Below, in pieces: positions 45,502 through 54,953 of a stretch of 64,000 nt of DNA. The position numbers were made by a program, and so were the translations under genes. Positions within the stretch are counted from its first letter, which is position 1, and every line of letters starts with the position of its first letter. The DNA is from Bradyrhizobium canariense (lineage in GTDB: Bacteria > Pseudomonadota > Alphaproteobacteria > Rhizobiales > Xanthobacteraceae), in the NCBI RefSeq assembly GCF_018130465.1, contig NZ_JAFCKJ010000004.1, forward strand, positions 124,001-188,000, given 5' to 3'. Under the pieces are notes generated by a model. It saw nothing but the letters and a program-made list of their open reading frames with translations, was not told where the DNA came from and searched no databases.

Positions 45502-48500
45502 ATGACGAGTTCGGATTTCCAGTTGCGAGGCGTGGGCGATCCCCGGCTGGCCGTGCACGCGACCTCCCCGCTGCCCGCCTGGCTCTGGTCGATCGACGGC
45601 ACGCGCGTGCTCTGGGCCAACCCGGTCGGCGCAAAACTGTTTGGCGCGGCGCATGCCGCAGCGCTCGCGGACAGGACGTTCGGGCCCGCTGACAGCCACC
45701 GCCGCCAGGTCGCCCGGCTCGCCCACCGGCTGCCCGCGAACGGCACCATCCGGCTCGAACGGCTGCGCGGCTTCGGCGCCCGGCTCGGCACGCTGATGAC
45801 CTGCGCCTGTGCCCGGCTCGACTTCGCCGACGGCAACCATGCTGTCCTCGTCACCGCGATGGACCCGATGCTGCGGACCATGCCGCTGGTCGAACGCCTG
45901 CTTCGTCTGGTCGATGGCGCCAAGGTGCCGATGGCGGCGTTCGCACCCGACGGCCTGTTCGTCGGCGCCAGCGAAACGGCCCGCACCCTGCTCGGCTTCC
46001 GCGATCTCGGCGAAGCCGGCCTCGAACAGGCGCGCAACGACGCGCTTCGCCAGGGCCGCGCCGAGACGCCGATCGGCATCGGCCAGATGGTGCTGCAGCG
46101 GGTTGGCGCAGGGGCCGATATCGGCCTGGTCGCGCTGATCGAGCCTGCCGTGCGGCAGGCGGCGCCTGCGACTGATGATTTCGAACCCGAGGCCGCCCAA
46201 GACGTCCCGCGTGAAGACGTCGCGCGTAACGACGTCGCGCGCGAAGACATCGTTCAACCCGAGCCCGCGCCGCCCGCTGCTCCAGCCGCCGCGCCGGAGG
46301 ATGCGCAACCCGTTCTGTCGAACGAGGCGCCATCCGGAATCGCGCTGTTCGACGCCTTTGCCGAGCCGGTCGAAGCGCCGGAAGCAACCGGGACGATCGC
46401 GCCTGCGAGCGAGCCGGCGACAGAGATCGTGACGATCCAGCAAGCAGTCCAGGAAACAGTTCAGGAAGCAATCGAGGACGCGGTCGAAGCCGCGCCCGCC
46501 GACGTCGCGCCGAAGACTCCTGCTGAAAACAAGCCTTCTGCTGAAAACAAGACTCCGGTTGAAAACCTGCCCGAAGCCATTGTGTCGCCGCAGGCCGCGC
46601 CGATCATTATCGGCATGGTCGAGCCGCCGTCGGGCCAAGAGACGGGACAAGTAGAGCCGCCCGCACCGCGTCAGCATCCGCTGCGCTTCCTCTGGCAGAT
46701 GGATGCAGAGGGCCGCTTTGTGCTCGCATCCAGCGAGTTCATCCGCCTGATCGGTCCGCGCACCGCCGCCGGTTTCGACCGCCCATGGCGCGAGATCGCC
46801 GAGGAGTTCTCGCTCGACCCTGAAAGCCGCGTGGCGCAGGCGCTTGCCAGCCAGGACACCTGGGCCGGGATCACCGTGAACTGGCCGGCCGACGGCGGCG
46901 AGCATCTGCCGGTCGAGCTTGCGGGGCTTCCCGTTTATGACGGCGCGCGCAATTTCGCGGGCTTCAAGGGCTTTGGGGTCTGCCGCGATCTCGACGGCCT
47001 CAACCGGCTCGATGCGCTCAGGCGTTTTGAGTTGCTGGTCGAACCGCCGGCGCCGCAAAGCCTGTCCGTCGATGCGGTCGAGCCCGAGCCCGAGCCTGAA
47101 CCGGAGCCTCAGCTAGAGGCGCCGCCTCCGCCGATCGAGCCGCCTGCACCTGAGCCTGAAGCTGAACTGCCCGAACCCACAACCGAAGCGAATTCACCCC
47201 CAGCCGATCCGGAAACATCAGTGGAAACGCCTCCCAACGTCCTGCCGTTCCGAGCACCCGGCGACACCAGATCGCCGACGCTGACGCCAGTCGAGAACAG
47301 CGCGTTCAACGAGCTGGCCCGGCAATTGTCCGAGCGCCTCGAACGCGACAGGGACACGATCTCGGCATCGTCCGAGCCGCTCGCAGCGGAGATCACGCCC
47401 GAACCGTCGATGCAGGAGCCGGAAGCCCCGCACGCGCCGGCCGAGTGGCTGACCGAGCCCGCGCCGCCCGCGCACGGCCACAGCGCGCGCGACCGCGCGC
47501 TGCTCGACCTGCTGCCGACGGGCATCCTGATCTATCGGCTCGACCGCCTGCTCTACGCCAACCCCGCCTTCCTCGCGCGCATGGGCTATGCCGGCCTGAG
47601 CGCCCTGGAGAACGCCGGCGGGTTAGATGCGCTCTATGTCGAGCCGGGCGTGTCCGCGGCCAGCAGCACGTCGCAAGGCGGCACGCCGGTCACGATCAGC
47701 GCGACGCTCGCCAATGGCGAAGAGCCGCTGCCGACCACCGAGGCGCATCTGCACACGATCGACTGGGACGGCGAGAGCGCGCATGCGCTGATCTGCGCGC
47801 TGCCCCATCCTGCACCTGTCGTGGCAGCGCCCGTCGTCGCCGAGACCATCGTCGCCGAGACCATTGCCCCGGAGGCCTTCTTCGCGCCCGAGCCCGAGGT
47901 CGGCGAGGCCGACGCGGAAGATCTCGCCGCGATCCTCGACACCACGGCCGAGGGCATCGTCATGTTCGACGCCGAAGGCAACATCCACGCCTGCAACCGC
48001 AGCGCCGAAGCGCTGTTCGGCTATGACGGCGAGACGCTGATGCAGCAGAATCTGGTGACGCTGTTCGCGCCGGAGAGCCAGCATGTCGTCATCGACTATC
48101 TGGAAAACCTCAAGAGCCAGGACATCGCGAGCCTGCTCGACCACGGCCGCGAGGTGCTGGGGCGCGAGAAGAAGGGCGGCGTCATTCCGCTCGCGATGAT
48201 CATGGGCCGCACCAGGCCCGACGGCCCGAACTTCTTCGCCGTGTTCCGCGACCTGTCGCAGAGCAAGCAGGGCGAGAGCGAGCTAACGCAGGCCCGCCGC
48301 CTCGTCGACGGCGCGGCGAATGCCAAGGCCGACATGCTGGCGCGGATCAGCCACGAGATCCGCACGCCGCTCAACGCCATCATCGGCTTTTCAGAGGTGA
48401 TGATCTCGGAGCGCTTCGGCACGCTCGGCAACGAGCGCTACGGCGAGTACATGAAGGACATCCGCGCGTCCGGCGAGCGCGTCATCGCCATCATCGACGA

Positions 48501-49014
48501 TCTGCTCGAGCTGTCGCGGATCGAGACCGGCAAGCTCGACCTCAACTTCGCCAACCTCAGCCTCAACGATCTGGTCGAGGCCTGCGTGGTCGTGATGCAG
48601 CCGCAGGCCAATCGCGAGCGCATCATCATCCGCACCTCGCTCGGCCATGCGCTGCCGCAGGTGAACGTGGATGCGCGCGCGATGCGGCAGATCACCATGA
48701 ATTTGATTTCCAACTCGATCCGGCTTGCCAGCGCCGGCGGCCAGGTCATCGTCTCGACCGCGCTCTCCGACCGCGGCGAGGTCGCACTTCGGATCCGCGA
48801 CACCGGCCATGGCCTCACCGAGCGCGAAGTCGCCGCCGCGATGGAGCCGTTCCGCACCCCGCCGCCCGGCGATGCCGAGGATAATTCGGCGCTGAGCCTG
48901 TCGCTGACCAAGGCCCTGGTCGAAGCCAACCGGGCCCGGTTCAACATCAAGAGCGCAGGCCATTCCGGCACGCTGATCGAAGTGGTGTTCACACCGGCGC
49001 TGGCGGGCGCGTAG
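45502..49014 (+). CDS. PAS-domain sensor histidine kinase, PdhS-like
   Basis: A 1170-residue cytoplasmic kinase without transmembrane segments. Several PAS domains are visible, for example at about residues 393 (RFLWQMDAEGRFVLAS), 666 (LLPTGILIYRLDRLLYANP) and 811 (ILDTTAEGIVMFDAEG). They are joined by long low-complexity Ala/Pro/Glu-rich linkers. The HisKA domain has the phosphoacceptor H951 in ISHEIRTPLNAIIGFSEVM. In the HATPase domain, N- and G1-boxes exist (NLISNS, DTGHGL), but the G2 box has lost its glycines (NSALSLSLTKAL). The domain layout resembles PdhS/PleC/DivL-type cell-cycle kinases of Rhizobiales. ATG 45502 is chosen over GTG 45409 because a CtrA-like box lies between them. Confidence 0.88.
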   Translation: MTSSDFQLRGVGDPRLAVHATSPLPAWLWSIDGTRVLWANPVGAKLFGAAHAAALADRTFGPADSHRRQVARLAHRLPANGTIRLERLRGFGARLGTLMTCACARLDFADGNHAVLVTAMDPMLRTMPLVERLLRLVDGAKVPMAAFAPDGLFVGASETARTLLGFRDLGEAGLEQARNDALRQGRAETPIGIGQMVLQRVGAGADIGLVALIEPAVRQAAPATDDFEPEAAQDVPREDVARNDVAREDIVQPEPAPPAAPAAAPEDAQPVLSNEAPSGIALFDAFAEPVEAPEATGTIAPASEPATEIVTIQQAVQETVQEAIEDAVEAAPADVAPKTPAENKPSAENKTPVENLPEAIVSPQAAPIIIGMVEPPSGQETGQVEPPAPRQHPLRFLWQMDAEGRFVLASSEFIRLIGPRTAAGFDRPWREIAEEFSLDPESRVAQALASQDTWAGITVNWPADGGEHLPVELAGLPVYDGARNFAGFKGFGVCRDLDGLNRLDALRRFELLVEPPAPQSLSVDAVEPEPEPEPEPQLEAPPPPIEPPAPEPEAELPEPTTEANSPPADPETSVETPPNVLPFRAPGDTRSPTLTPVENSAFNELARQLSERLERDRDTISASSEPLAAEITPEPSMQEPEAPHAPAEWLTEPAPPAHGHSARDRALLDLLPTGILIYRLDRLLYANPAFLARMGYAGLSALENAGGLDALYVEPGVSAASSTSQGGTPVTISATLANGEEPLPTTEAHLHTIDWDGESAHALICALPHPAPVVAAPVVAETIVAETIAPEAFFAPEPEVGEADAEDLAAILDTTAEGIVMFDAEGNIHACNRSAEALFGYDGETLMQQNLVTLFAPESQHVVIDYLENLKSQDIASLLDHGREVLGREKKGGVIPLAMIMGRTRPDGPNFFAVFRDLSQSKQGESELTQARRLVDGAANAKADMLARISHEIRTPLNAIIGFSEVMISERFGTLGNERYGEYMKDIRASGERVIAIIDDLLELSRIETGKLDLNFANLSLNDLVEACVVVMQPQANRERIIIRTSLGHALPQVNVDARAMRQITMNLISNSIRLASAGGQVIVSTALSDRGEVALRIRDTGHGLTEREVAAAMEPFRTPPPGDAEDNSALSLSLTKALVEANRARFNIKSAGHSGTLIEVVFTPALAGA

Positions 49015-49077
49015 GGCTCACCCCATCGCCGGGACGACCCGCGTAAAGAGAGTTCGCACACTACAAACCACCCAAAC

Positions 49078-49104
49078 AAAAAGGGCACGGCTTGCGCCGT
49101 GCCC
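49078..49104 (-). terminator. Terminator of the thiolase gene
   Basis: A 9-bp stem (GGGCACGGC with its complement) and a TTGC loop; five T residues follow on the minus strand. Confidence 0.85.
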
Positions 49105-49125
49105 TCACGCATTCATGCGCCTTGA

Positions 49126-50298
49126 TCAGCTGTAGATCTCGAACAGGCCCGCGCCGCCCTGCCCGCCGCCGATGCACATCGTCACGACGCCCCACTTGGC
49201 CTTGCGGCGAGCGCCTTCCTGGAGGAGGTGGCCGGTGAGGCGCGCCCCGGTCATGCCGAAGGGATGGCCGATCGCGATCGAGCCGCCGTTGACGTTGTAC
49301 TTGGCGGGATCGATGCCGAGCTTGTCGCGCGAGTAGAGGCACTGGCTGGCGAACGCCTCGTTGAGCTCCCAGAGATCGATGTCGTCGATCTTCAGGCCGG
49401 TGCGCTTGAGCAGCTTCGGGATCGCGAACACCGGACCGATGCCCATCTCGTCGGGCTCGCAGCCCGCGGTCGCCCAGGCGACGAAGCGGCCGAGCGGCTT
49501 CAGGCCGCGCTTCTCGGCGTCCTTGGCCTCCATCAGCACGACGGCGGCGGCGCCGTCGGAGAGCTGGCTGGCATTGCCGGCGGTGACGAACTTGCCGGGG
49601 CCCTTCACCGGCTCGAGCTTGGCGAGACCTTCCAGCGTGGTCTCGGGGCGATTGCATTCGTCGCGATCGACGACGTAATCGACGATCGATTCCGCCTTGG
49701 TCTGCTTGTCGACGACCTTCATCTTCGTCTTCATCGGGACGATCTCGTCCTTGTACTTGCCCGCCTGCTGGGACGCCGCCATGCGACGCTGCGATTCCAG
49801 CGAGAACTCGTCCTGGTATTCGCGGCTGAGCTTGTAGCGCTCGGCGACGATGTCGGCGGTGTCGATCATCGCCATGAAGATATCGGGGGCAACCTTGAGC
49901 AATTCCGGATCGATCGATTCCTTCGGCGTGCCGCCGCCCGGAATCGAGATGCTCTCGACGCCTCCGGCGACGATGCAATCAGCGCCGTCGGAGCGGATCG
50001 AATTGGCGGCCATCGCGATGGTCTGGAGTCCCGACGAGCAGAAGCGGTTCACCGAGACGCCGGCGGTGGTCGTCGGCAGGCCCGCGAGCAGCGCGGCCTG
50101 GCGGCCGATGTTCGGCGCGCCATGGGCGCAATTGCCGAGATAGCAATCCTCGACATAGTCCTTCTCGACGCCGGCGCGGTCGACCGCGTGGTGGATGGCG
50201 TGCGCGGCCAGCGACATCGGCGGCGTGATGTTGAACCCGCCGCGGCCGGATTTTGCGAGGCCCGTGCGCGCATAGGAAACGATGACGGCTTCACGCAT
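49126..50298 (-). CDS. Acetyl-CoA acetyltransferase (thiolase)
   Basis: Condenses or cleaves acyl-CoA and acetyl-CoA. The 390-residue protein has the acyl-accepting cysteine C87 ([10 protein letters not shown]), the [10 protein letters not shown] histidine motif and the C-terminal cysteine of [11 protein letters not shown], so the catalytic set is complete. The ATG has GGGAG eight bases upstream. Whether it is a degradative (fadA-type) or biosynthetic (phaA-type) enzyme is not decided by the sequence; the alcohol or fatty-acid partners are not adjacent. Confidence 0.95.
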   Translation of the reverse strand: MREAVIVSYARTGLAKSGRGGFNITPPMSLAAHAIHHAVDRAGVEKDYVEDCYLGNCAHGAPNIGRQAALLAGLPTTTAGVSVNRFCSSGLQTIAMAANSIRSDGADCIVAGGVESISIPGGGTPKESIDPELLKVAPDIFMAMIDTADIVAERYKLSREYQDEFSLESQRRMAASQQAGKYKDEIVPMKTKMKVVDKQTKAESIVDYVVDRDECNRPETTLEGLAKLEPVKGPGKFVTAGNASQLSDGAAAVVLMEAKDAEKRGLKPLGRFVAWATAGCEPDEMGIGPVFAIPKLLKRTGLKIDDIDLWELNEAFASQCLYSRDKLGIDPAKYNVNGGSIAIGHPFGMTGARLTGHLLQEGARRKAKWGVVTMCIGGGQGGAGLFEIYS

Positions 50299-50413
50299 TG
50301 TCTTCTCCCTTTTCGAACGATTTTGACCGGAGCGTCGGTCGAGGTCTTCTCGGCGCCATTGGTACACAAAGTTTGCGGGCCGCGGGGAAAATATGGCGCC
50401 GCGCGAGGAGCAA

Positions 50414-50446
50414 ACAAAAACGCCGCCCTCGCGAGAGGGCGGCGTT
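50414..50446 (-). terminator. Terminator of serA
   Basis: A 12-bp perfect stem (AACGCCGCCCTC) with loop GCGA and a T-run on the minus strand. Confidence 0.9.
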
Positions 50447-50474
50447 GTTCCGCGGGTCGGAATATGTCGGCGTA

Positions 50475-52064
50475 TCAGAACGTCAGCGCCTTGACCTGCT
50501 TGACCTGCGGCAGCGCCTGCACCTTGGCGAGCAGATCGGCCGGCACCGCGCCGTCGACCTCGATCAGCGCGATGGCATCGGAGCCCGGCGCGACGCGGCC
50601 GAGATGGAAGGTCGCGATGTTGATCTTGGCATCGCCGAGCAGGCTCGCGAACTTGCCGATGAAGCCCGGCTTGTCCTCGTTGGTCACGTAGATCATCGAC
50701 TTGCCGAACTCGGCGTCGACGCGGATGCCCTTGATGTCGACGAGGCGCGGCTTGCCGTCGGCATAGACGGTGCCCGAGACCGACCGCTCCTGCCGCTCGG
50801 TGGTGACGGTGACGGTGATCAGGCTTTCATAGTCGCTCTGGGCGGCACGGACGATCTCGTCCACCACCATGCCGCGCTCCTTGGCGACGACGGGCGCGGA
50901 GACGACGTTGACCTCGCCCAGCATCGGCCGCAGCAGGCCCGACAGCACGGCGGAGGTGATCGCCTTGATCTTCATCTCGGCGACGTGGCCTTCATAGGTG
51001 ATCTCGACCTTGAGGATGCCGCTTTCGGTGAGCTGGCCGGCAAACGAGCCGAGCTTTTCGGCGAGCGTGATGAACGGCTTCAGCTTCGGCGCCTCTTCCG
51101 CCGTGATCGAGGGGAAGTTGACGGCATTCGAGATCGCCCCGGTGAGCAGGTAATCCGACATCTGCTCGGCGACCTGAAGCGCGACGTTCTCCTGCGCTTC
51201 GGTGGTGGAGGCGCCCAGATGCGGCGTGCAGATCACGTTGGGATGACCGAACAGCACGTTCGCGGTGGCGGGCTCCTCGACGAAGACGTCGAACGCGGCG
51301 CCCGCGACGTGCTTGGAATTCAAAGCATCGACCACGGCCTGCTCGTCGACGAGGCCGCCGCGGGCGCAGTTGATCAGGCGCACGCCCTTCTTCATCTTGG
51401 CGATCGCGGCCGCGTCGATGATGTTCTTGGTCTTCTCGGTGAGCGGGGTGTGCAGGGTGATGAAGTCGGCGCGCTTCAAGAGATCGTCGAGATCGACCTT
51501 CTCGACGCCGATGTCCCTGGCGCGCTCCGGCGACAGGAACGGATCGAACGCGATCACCTTCATGCGCAGGCCGAGCGCGCGGTCAGCGACGATCGAGCCG
51601 ATGTTGCCGCAGCCGACGACGCCGAGCACCTTGCCGGTGATCTCGACGCCCATGAAGCGGTTCTTCTCCCACTTGCCGGCCTGGGTCGAGGCGTCCGCCT
51701 GCGGAATCTCGCGCGCCAGCGCCAGCATCAGGGTGATGGCGTGCTCGGCGGTCGTGATCGAATTGCCGAACGGCGTGTTCATCACGATGATGCCCTTGGC
51801 CGTGGCGGCGGGAATCTCGACGTTGTCGACGCCGATGCCGGCGCGGCCGATCACCTTGAGCTTGGTCGCCTTCTCGAGAATCTTCGCTGTCGCCTTGGTC
51901 GCCGAGCGGATCGCAAGGCCATCGTAATTGCCGATGATCTCGGCGAGCTTGTCCTTGTCCTTGCCGAGGTTGGGCTGGAAGTCGACCTCGACGCCGCGGT
52001 CTTTGAAGATCTGCACGGCGGCGGGAGAGAGCGCGTCGGAAATGAGAACTTTGGGCTTGGTCAT
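50475..52064 (-). CDS. serA: D-3-phosphoglycerate dehydrogenase SerA
   Basis: First enzyme of serine synthesis, oxidising 3-phosphoglycerate. The 529-residue protein has the substrate- and NAD-binding domains (VLGVVGCGNIGSIVADRAL), the catalytic motifs LINCARGGLVDE and HLGASTTEAQENVA, an intervening ASB domain and a C-terminal ACT domain (VTNEDKPGFIGKFASLLGDA) that can bind serine as feedback regulator. It is the long form with the extra domain. serC precedes it on the same strand, 119 bp away, so the pair is probably one transcription unit. Confidence 0.97.
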   Translation of the reverse strand: MTKPKVLISDALSPAAVQIFKDRGVEVDFQPNLGKDKDKLAEIIGNYDGLAIRSATKATAKILEKATKLKVIGRAGIGVDNVEIPAATAKGIIVMNTPFGNSITTAEHAITLMLALAREIPQADASTQAGKWEKNRFMGVEITGKVLGVVGCGNIGSIVADRALGLRMKVIAFDPFLSPERARDIGVEKVDLDDLLKRADFITLHTPLTEKTKNIIDAAAIAKMKKGVRLINCARGGLVDEQAVVDALNSKHVAGAAFDVFVEEPATANVLFGHPNVICTPHLGASTTEAQENVALQVAEQMSDYLLTGAISNAVNFPSITAEEAPKLKPFITLAEKLGSFAGQLTESGILKVEITYEGHVAEMKIKAITSAVLSGLLRPMLGEVNVVSAPVVAKERGMVVDEIVRAAQSDYESLITVTVTTERQERSVSGTVYADGKPRLVDIKGIRVDAEFGKSMIYVTNEDKPGFIGKFASLLGDAKINIATFHLGRVAPGSDAIALIEVDGAVPADLLAKVQALPQVKQVKALTF

Positions 52065-52145
52065 GGGACTAATCCTCTACCTGCCCTGCGAAAGAGGGCG
52101 GCGTTCGACCGGAATAGGTTGATGTCGCGGAGCGATGTCTTCTCC

Positions 52146-52169
52146 CTCTCCCCGTCAGAACGGGGAGAG
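52146..52169. repeat. Hairpin repeat CTCTCCCCG type between serA and serC
   Basis: A perfect 9-bp stem, CTCTCCCCG and its complement, with loop TCAGAA. No T-run. Same group as 36221. Confidence 0.65.
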
Positions 52170-52183
52170 GTCAGGAAAAAGAA

Positions 52184-53356
52184 CTAGGCCGCCTTGGCGA
52201 GTTGCGCCTTGGTCTCGGCAAAAGCCCAGTCGATCCACTGCGTCAGCAGCTCGACGTCCTTGGCCTCGACGGTCGCACCGCACCAGATGCGCAGGCCGGC
52301 CGGCGCATCGCGGTAATACGCGAAGTCGTAGCCCGCGCCTTCCTTCTCGACCAGCGCCACCAGCTTCTTAGAGAAGTCGGCCTGCGCGTCCTCGGAGAGC
52401 GAGGTGAGCGCGGGATCGGTGAACTTCAGGCACACCGACGTGTTGGAGCGGATCGCGGCGTCCTTGGCGAGGAAGTCGATCCAGGGCGTCTTCGCCTTCC
52501 AGTCGGCGAGCACCTTGGTGTTGGCGTCGGCGCGCGCGATCAGCGCCTTCAGGCCGCCGATCGACTTGGCCCAGTTCAGCGCGTCGAGATAATCCTCGAC
52601 GCAGAGCATCGACGGCGTGTTGATGGTCTCGCCGACGAAAATGCCTTCGTTGATCTTGCCGCCCTTGGTCATGCGGAAAATCTTCGGCAGCGGCCAGGCC
52701 GGCTTGTAGGTTTCGAGCCGCTCCACCGCGCGGGGCGACAGGATCAGCATGCCGTGCGCGGCTTCGCCGCCGAGCGCCTTCTGCCAGGAGAAGGTGACGA
52801 CGTCGAGCTTGGCCCAGTCGAGGGCTTGCGCGAACGCGGCCGAGGTGGCGTCGCAGATGGTCAGACCTTCGCGGGTCGCGCTGATCCAGTCGGCATTCGG
52901 CACGCGCACGCCCGAGGTGGTGCCGTTCCAGGTGAAGACGACGTCGGACTTCGGATCGACCTTTGAGAGGTCAGGGATTTCACCGTAAGCCGCGTTGAGC
53001 TTGGTGACGTCCTTGAGCTTCAATTCCTTGACGATGTCGCTGACCCAACCCTCGCCGAAGGATTCCCAGGCGAGCGTGGTGACGGGCTTTGCCCCGAGCA
53101 GCGACCACAGCGCCATCTCGACCGCGCCGGTATCGGAGGCCGGCACGATGGCGATGCGATAATCGGCGGGCACTTCAAGCACTTCGCGCGTCAAATCGAT
53201 CGCGAGCTTGAGCTTGGTCTTGCCGACCTTCGCGCGATGCGAACGGCCGAGCGCTGCGTCCTTGAGATTTTGGGCATTCCATCCGGGGCGCTTGGCGCAG
53301 GGGCCGGAGGAAAAATGCGGCACGTTCGGCCGCGAAGCGGGCTTCGCTACAGTCAT
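52184..53356 (-). CDS. serC: Phosphoserine aminotransferase SerC
   Basis: PLP-dependent second step of serine synthesis. The 390-residue protein is of the alphaproteobacterial form that starts [18 protein letters not shown]. The PLP lysine lies in SWQKALGGE, and [15 protein letters not shown] binds the cofactor phosphate. Substrate-binding histidine and arginine residues are in place ([15 protein letters not shown]). A conserved serC-leader-like RNA sits just upstream of the start, and serA follows on the same strand. Confidence 0.96.
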   Translation of the reverse strand: MTVAKPASRPNVPHFSSGPCAKRPGWNAQNLKDAALGRSHRAKVGKTKLKLAIDLTREVLEVPADYRIAIVPASDTGAVEMALWSLLGAKPVTTLAWESFGEGWVSDIVKELKLKDVTKLNAAYGEIPDLSKVDPKSDVVFTWNGTTSGVRVPNADWISATREGLTICDATSAAFAQALDWAKLDVVTFSWQKALGGEAAHGMLILSPRAVERLETYKPAWPLPKIFRMTKGGKINEGIFVGETINTPSMLCVEDYLDALNWAKSIGGLKALIARADANTKVLADWKAKTPWIDFLAKDAAIRSNTSVCLKFTDPALTSLSEDAQADFSKKLVALVEKEGAGYDFAYYRDAPAGLRIWCGATVEAKDVELLTQWIDWAFAETKAQLAKAA

Positions 53357-53359
53357 AGT

Positions 53360-53410
53360 CTACCCTTCCAGATAGTAAGCCTCCCGTTGGGGGGAGGTGT
53401 CCCGCCGCGG
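53360..53410 (-). ncRNA. serC leader RNA motif (candidate)
   Basis: Just before the serC start, on the minus strand, is a hairpin CCTCCC/GGGAGG with a CCCAAC loop flanked by GCGGGACA and TTACTATCTGGAAGGG. Its position and shape resemble the serC motif described in alphaproteobacteria. Recognition is by eye only. Confidence 0.55.
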
Positions 53411-53435
53411 CTGATACGGGAAACGGGAAGAGTCG

Positions 53436-53642
53436 TCAAGGAAGTTCCGGGGCCTCACGCGCGAGTGATGGCGCCTCCGGCGCGATATCCGGGGCTTCGA
53501 CCACGGCAAGCGCGTTCAGCAAGCCCGTGGCATCGCTGATCAATTGCGCGGCACGGCGGCGGCTGCCGACTTTCAAAATGCATTTGTCATTAGCCTGCAC
53601 GACGTAGTCGTTGCCGACCTTGATCATCGAATAGCTTGTCAT
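53436..53642 (-). CDS. Small hypothetical protein
   Basis: A 68-residue protein, MTSYSMIKVGNDYVVQANDK onward. The central part (CILKVGSRRRAAQLISDATG) has a beta-beta-alpha look, and the C-terminal end is Pro/Ala/Glu-rich. The ATG is preceded by GGGGA at ideal spacing; a longer frame upstream lacks this. Similar small proteins occur in Bradyrhizobium genomes. Function unknown. Confidence 0.65.
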   Translation of the reverse strand: MTSYSMIKVGNDYVVQANDKCILKVGSRRRAAQLISDATGLLNALAVVEAPDIAPEAPSLAREAPELP

Positions 53643-53800
53643 CGAAATCCCCGAACCGACCGAGCCCGGTTTCAGACGCTCGCGTAGCACCGTTCGTTCC
53701 TGGTTCCACGAGAACGTCGAATGGGTAGTTTATCAGCTCTTAATATGAACGTACGCGCGATCCGATTTCGCTGATCGCGCAACGCTCGCGGCGCGCTGCC

Positions 53801-54265
53801 TCAAAAGCGGACAGTCATGCCGACGTGACTCGCTGCAAATCCGAGTCGCTTGTAGAAGCGCTGCGCATCTGTTCGCGTTTGATGCGTCAGCAATTCGACG
53901 AGATTGCAGCCGCGCGCTTTCGCTTCCGTCACCGCCCATTGCACCAATTGCTCGCCGATGCCGCGGCTGCGGCAATCGGAAGCAACGCGCACGTCTTCGA
54001 GCAGACCGCGCATGCCGCCCTGCGAGCTGAGACCCGGCAGGATCGCGAGTTGCAGGCAGCCGACCACCCTGCCGTCGCTCTCGGCGACCACGAGCTGGAG
54101 ATTTTGATCGCGCTCGACCCGCGAGAATGCCTCGTAATAGGACGCAGGCAACGGATCTTCCACGCGCTCGCGCGCGCTCCCGAGACGATCGTCGGCGAGC
54201 ATCGCCACGATCGCAGCAACATCCTCGCGGCGCGCGGGACGAATGGAGACGGATTCGGCGTTCAT
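53801..54265 (-). CDS. GNAT family N-acetyltransferase
   Basis: A 154-residue acetyltransferase. Motif A for acetyl-CoA is DVRVASDCRSRGIGEQLVQWA (R/Q-x-x-G-x-G/A), and the C-terminal part FYKRLGFAASHVGMTVRF is the typical motif B. It probably acetylates an amine; the acceptor is unknown. It lies 25 bp upstream of a glutathione transferase gene start in the same direction, so the two may be co-transcribed. Confidence 0.92.
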   Translation of the reverse strand: MNAESVSIRPARREDVAAIVAMLADDRLGSARERVEDPLPASYYEAFSRVERDQNLQLVVAESDGRVVGCLQLAILPGLSSQGGMRGLLEDVRVASDCRSRGIGEQLVQWAVTEAKARGCNLVELLTHQTRTDAQRFYKRLGFAASHVGMTVRF

Positions 54266-54290
54266 TGCGATACTCCTGCCTCAGCGCGCA

Positions 54291-54881
54291 TCAGCACGCC
54301 TTGGAAAGGCCGAGAAAGGCCTCGGCCTCGGCGATCCAGCGGCGAACGGCAGCAAAGCGGCCGAGATCGAAGCCGCCTTCATGCGCAACGCGGGTATAGG
54401 CGAGCAGTGACACCTCAGCGAGCGAAACCGCATCGCCGGCGAGGAAGCGGCTGCCGGCGAGATGCTGCTCCATGCGGTCGAGAGCCGCATAGCCGCGCTT
54501 GACCTTTTCAGGATCGAGCTCGGAGGCGTCCTTGCCGAGATAGACGAGCTGGAAGCGGCACACCGCGATATAGGGTTCGTGGCTGTACTGTTCCCAGAAC
54601 AGCCATTCGTCCATCTTGGCGGCAGTGAATGCATCGCGCGGAATGAGCGCACTGTCGCGCGCGAGATAGCGGATGATGGCATTGGACTGCGCCAGCGTGC
54701 GACCGTCGTCGAAGGCGACGGTGGGCACCTGGCCTGCGCCGTTCATCTCGAGGAATTGCGCCGTGCGGGTCTCGCCCTTGCGGGTATCGATTTCGATCCA
54801 CTGGTAAGGCAGCGCGAGCTTGTCGCAGACCCACTTCACCTTCAGACAATTGCCGGAATTGGTATCGCCGTAGATCCGCAT
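54291..54881 (-). CDS. Glutathione S-transferase family protein
   Basis: A 196-residue two-domain enzyme. The thioredoxin-like N-terminal domain opens MRIYGDTNSGNCLKVKW, with the catalytic Ser or Cys at SGNC, cis-Pro in GQVPTVAFDDG and the glutathione-binding LAQSNAIIRYLA. The C-terminal helical domain follows (YSHEPYIAVCRF onwards). It conjugates or reduces small electrophiles; the class is not clear from the sequence. It precedes the GNAT gene in the operon direction. Confidence 0.92.
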   Translation of the reverse strand: MRIYGDTNSGNCLKVKWVCDKLALPYQWIEIDTRKGETRTAQFLEMNGAGQVPTVAFDDGRTLAQSNAIIRYLARDSALIPRDAFTAAKMDEWLFWEQYSHEPYIAVCRFQLVYLGKDASELDPEKVKRGYAALDRMEQHLAGSRFLAGDAVSLAEVSLLAYTRVAHEGGFDLGRFAAVRRWIAEAEAFLGLSKAC

Positions 54882-54953
54882 CGCTGCCCCCGCGCGTTCA
54901 GCGACAGAGCATCAGGACGGAGGCGGCCTGTCAATCGGCGCCGCGCAGGCGCT

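Noticed and set aside
53643-53720. EcfG-type promoter of the small gene at 53436
   Set aside because: GGAAC-N17-CGTC is only a near match, so it was not called.
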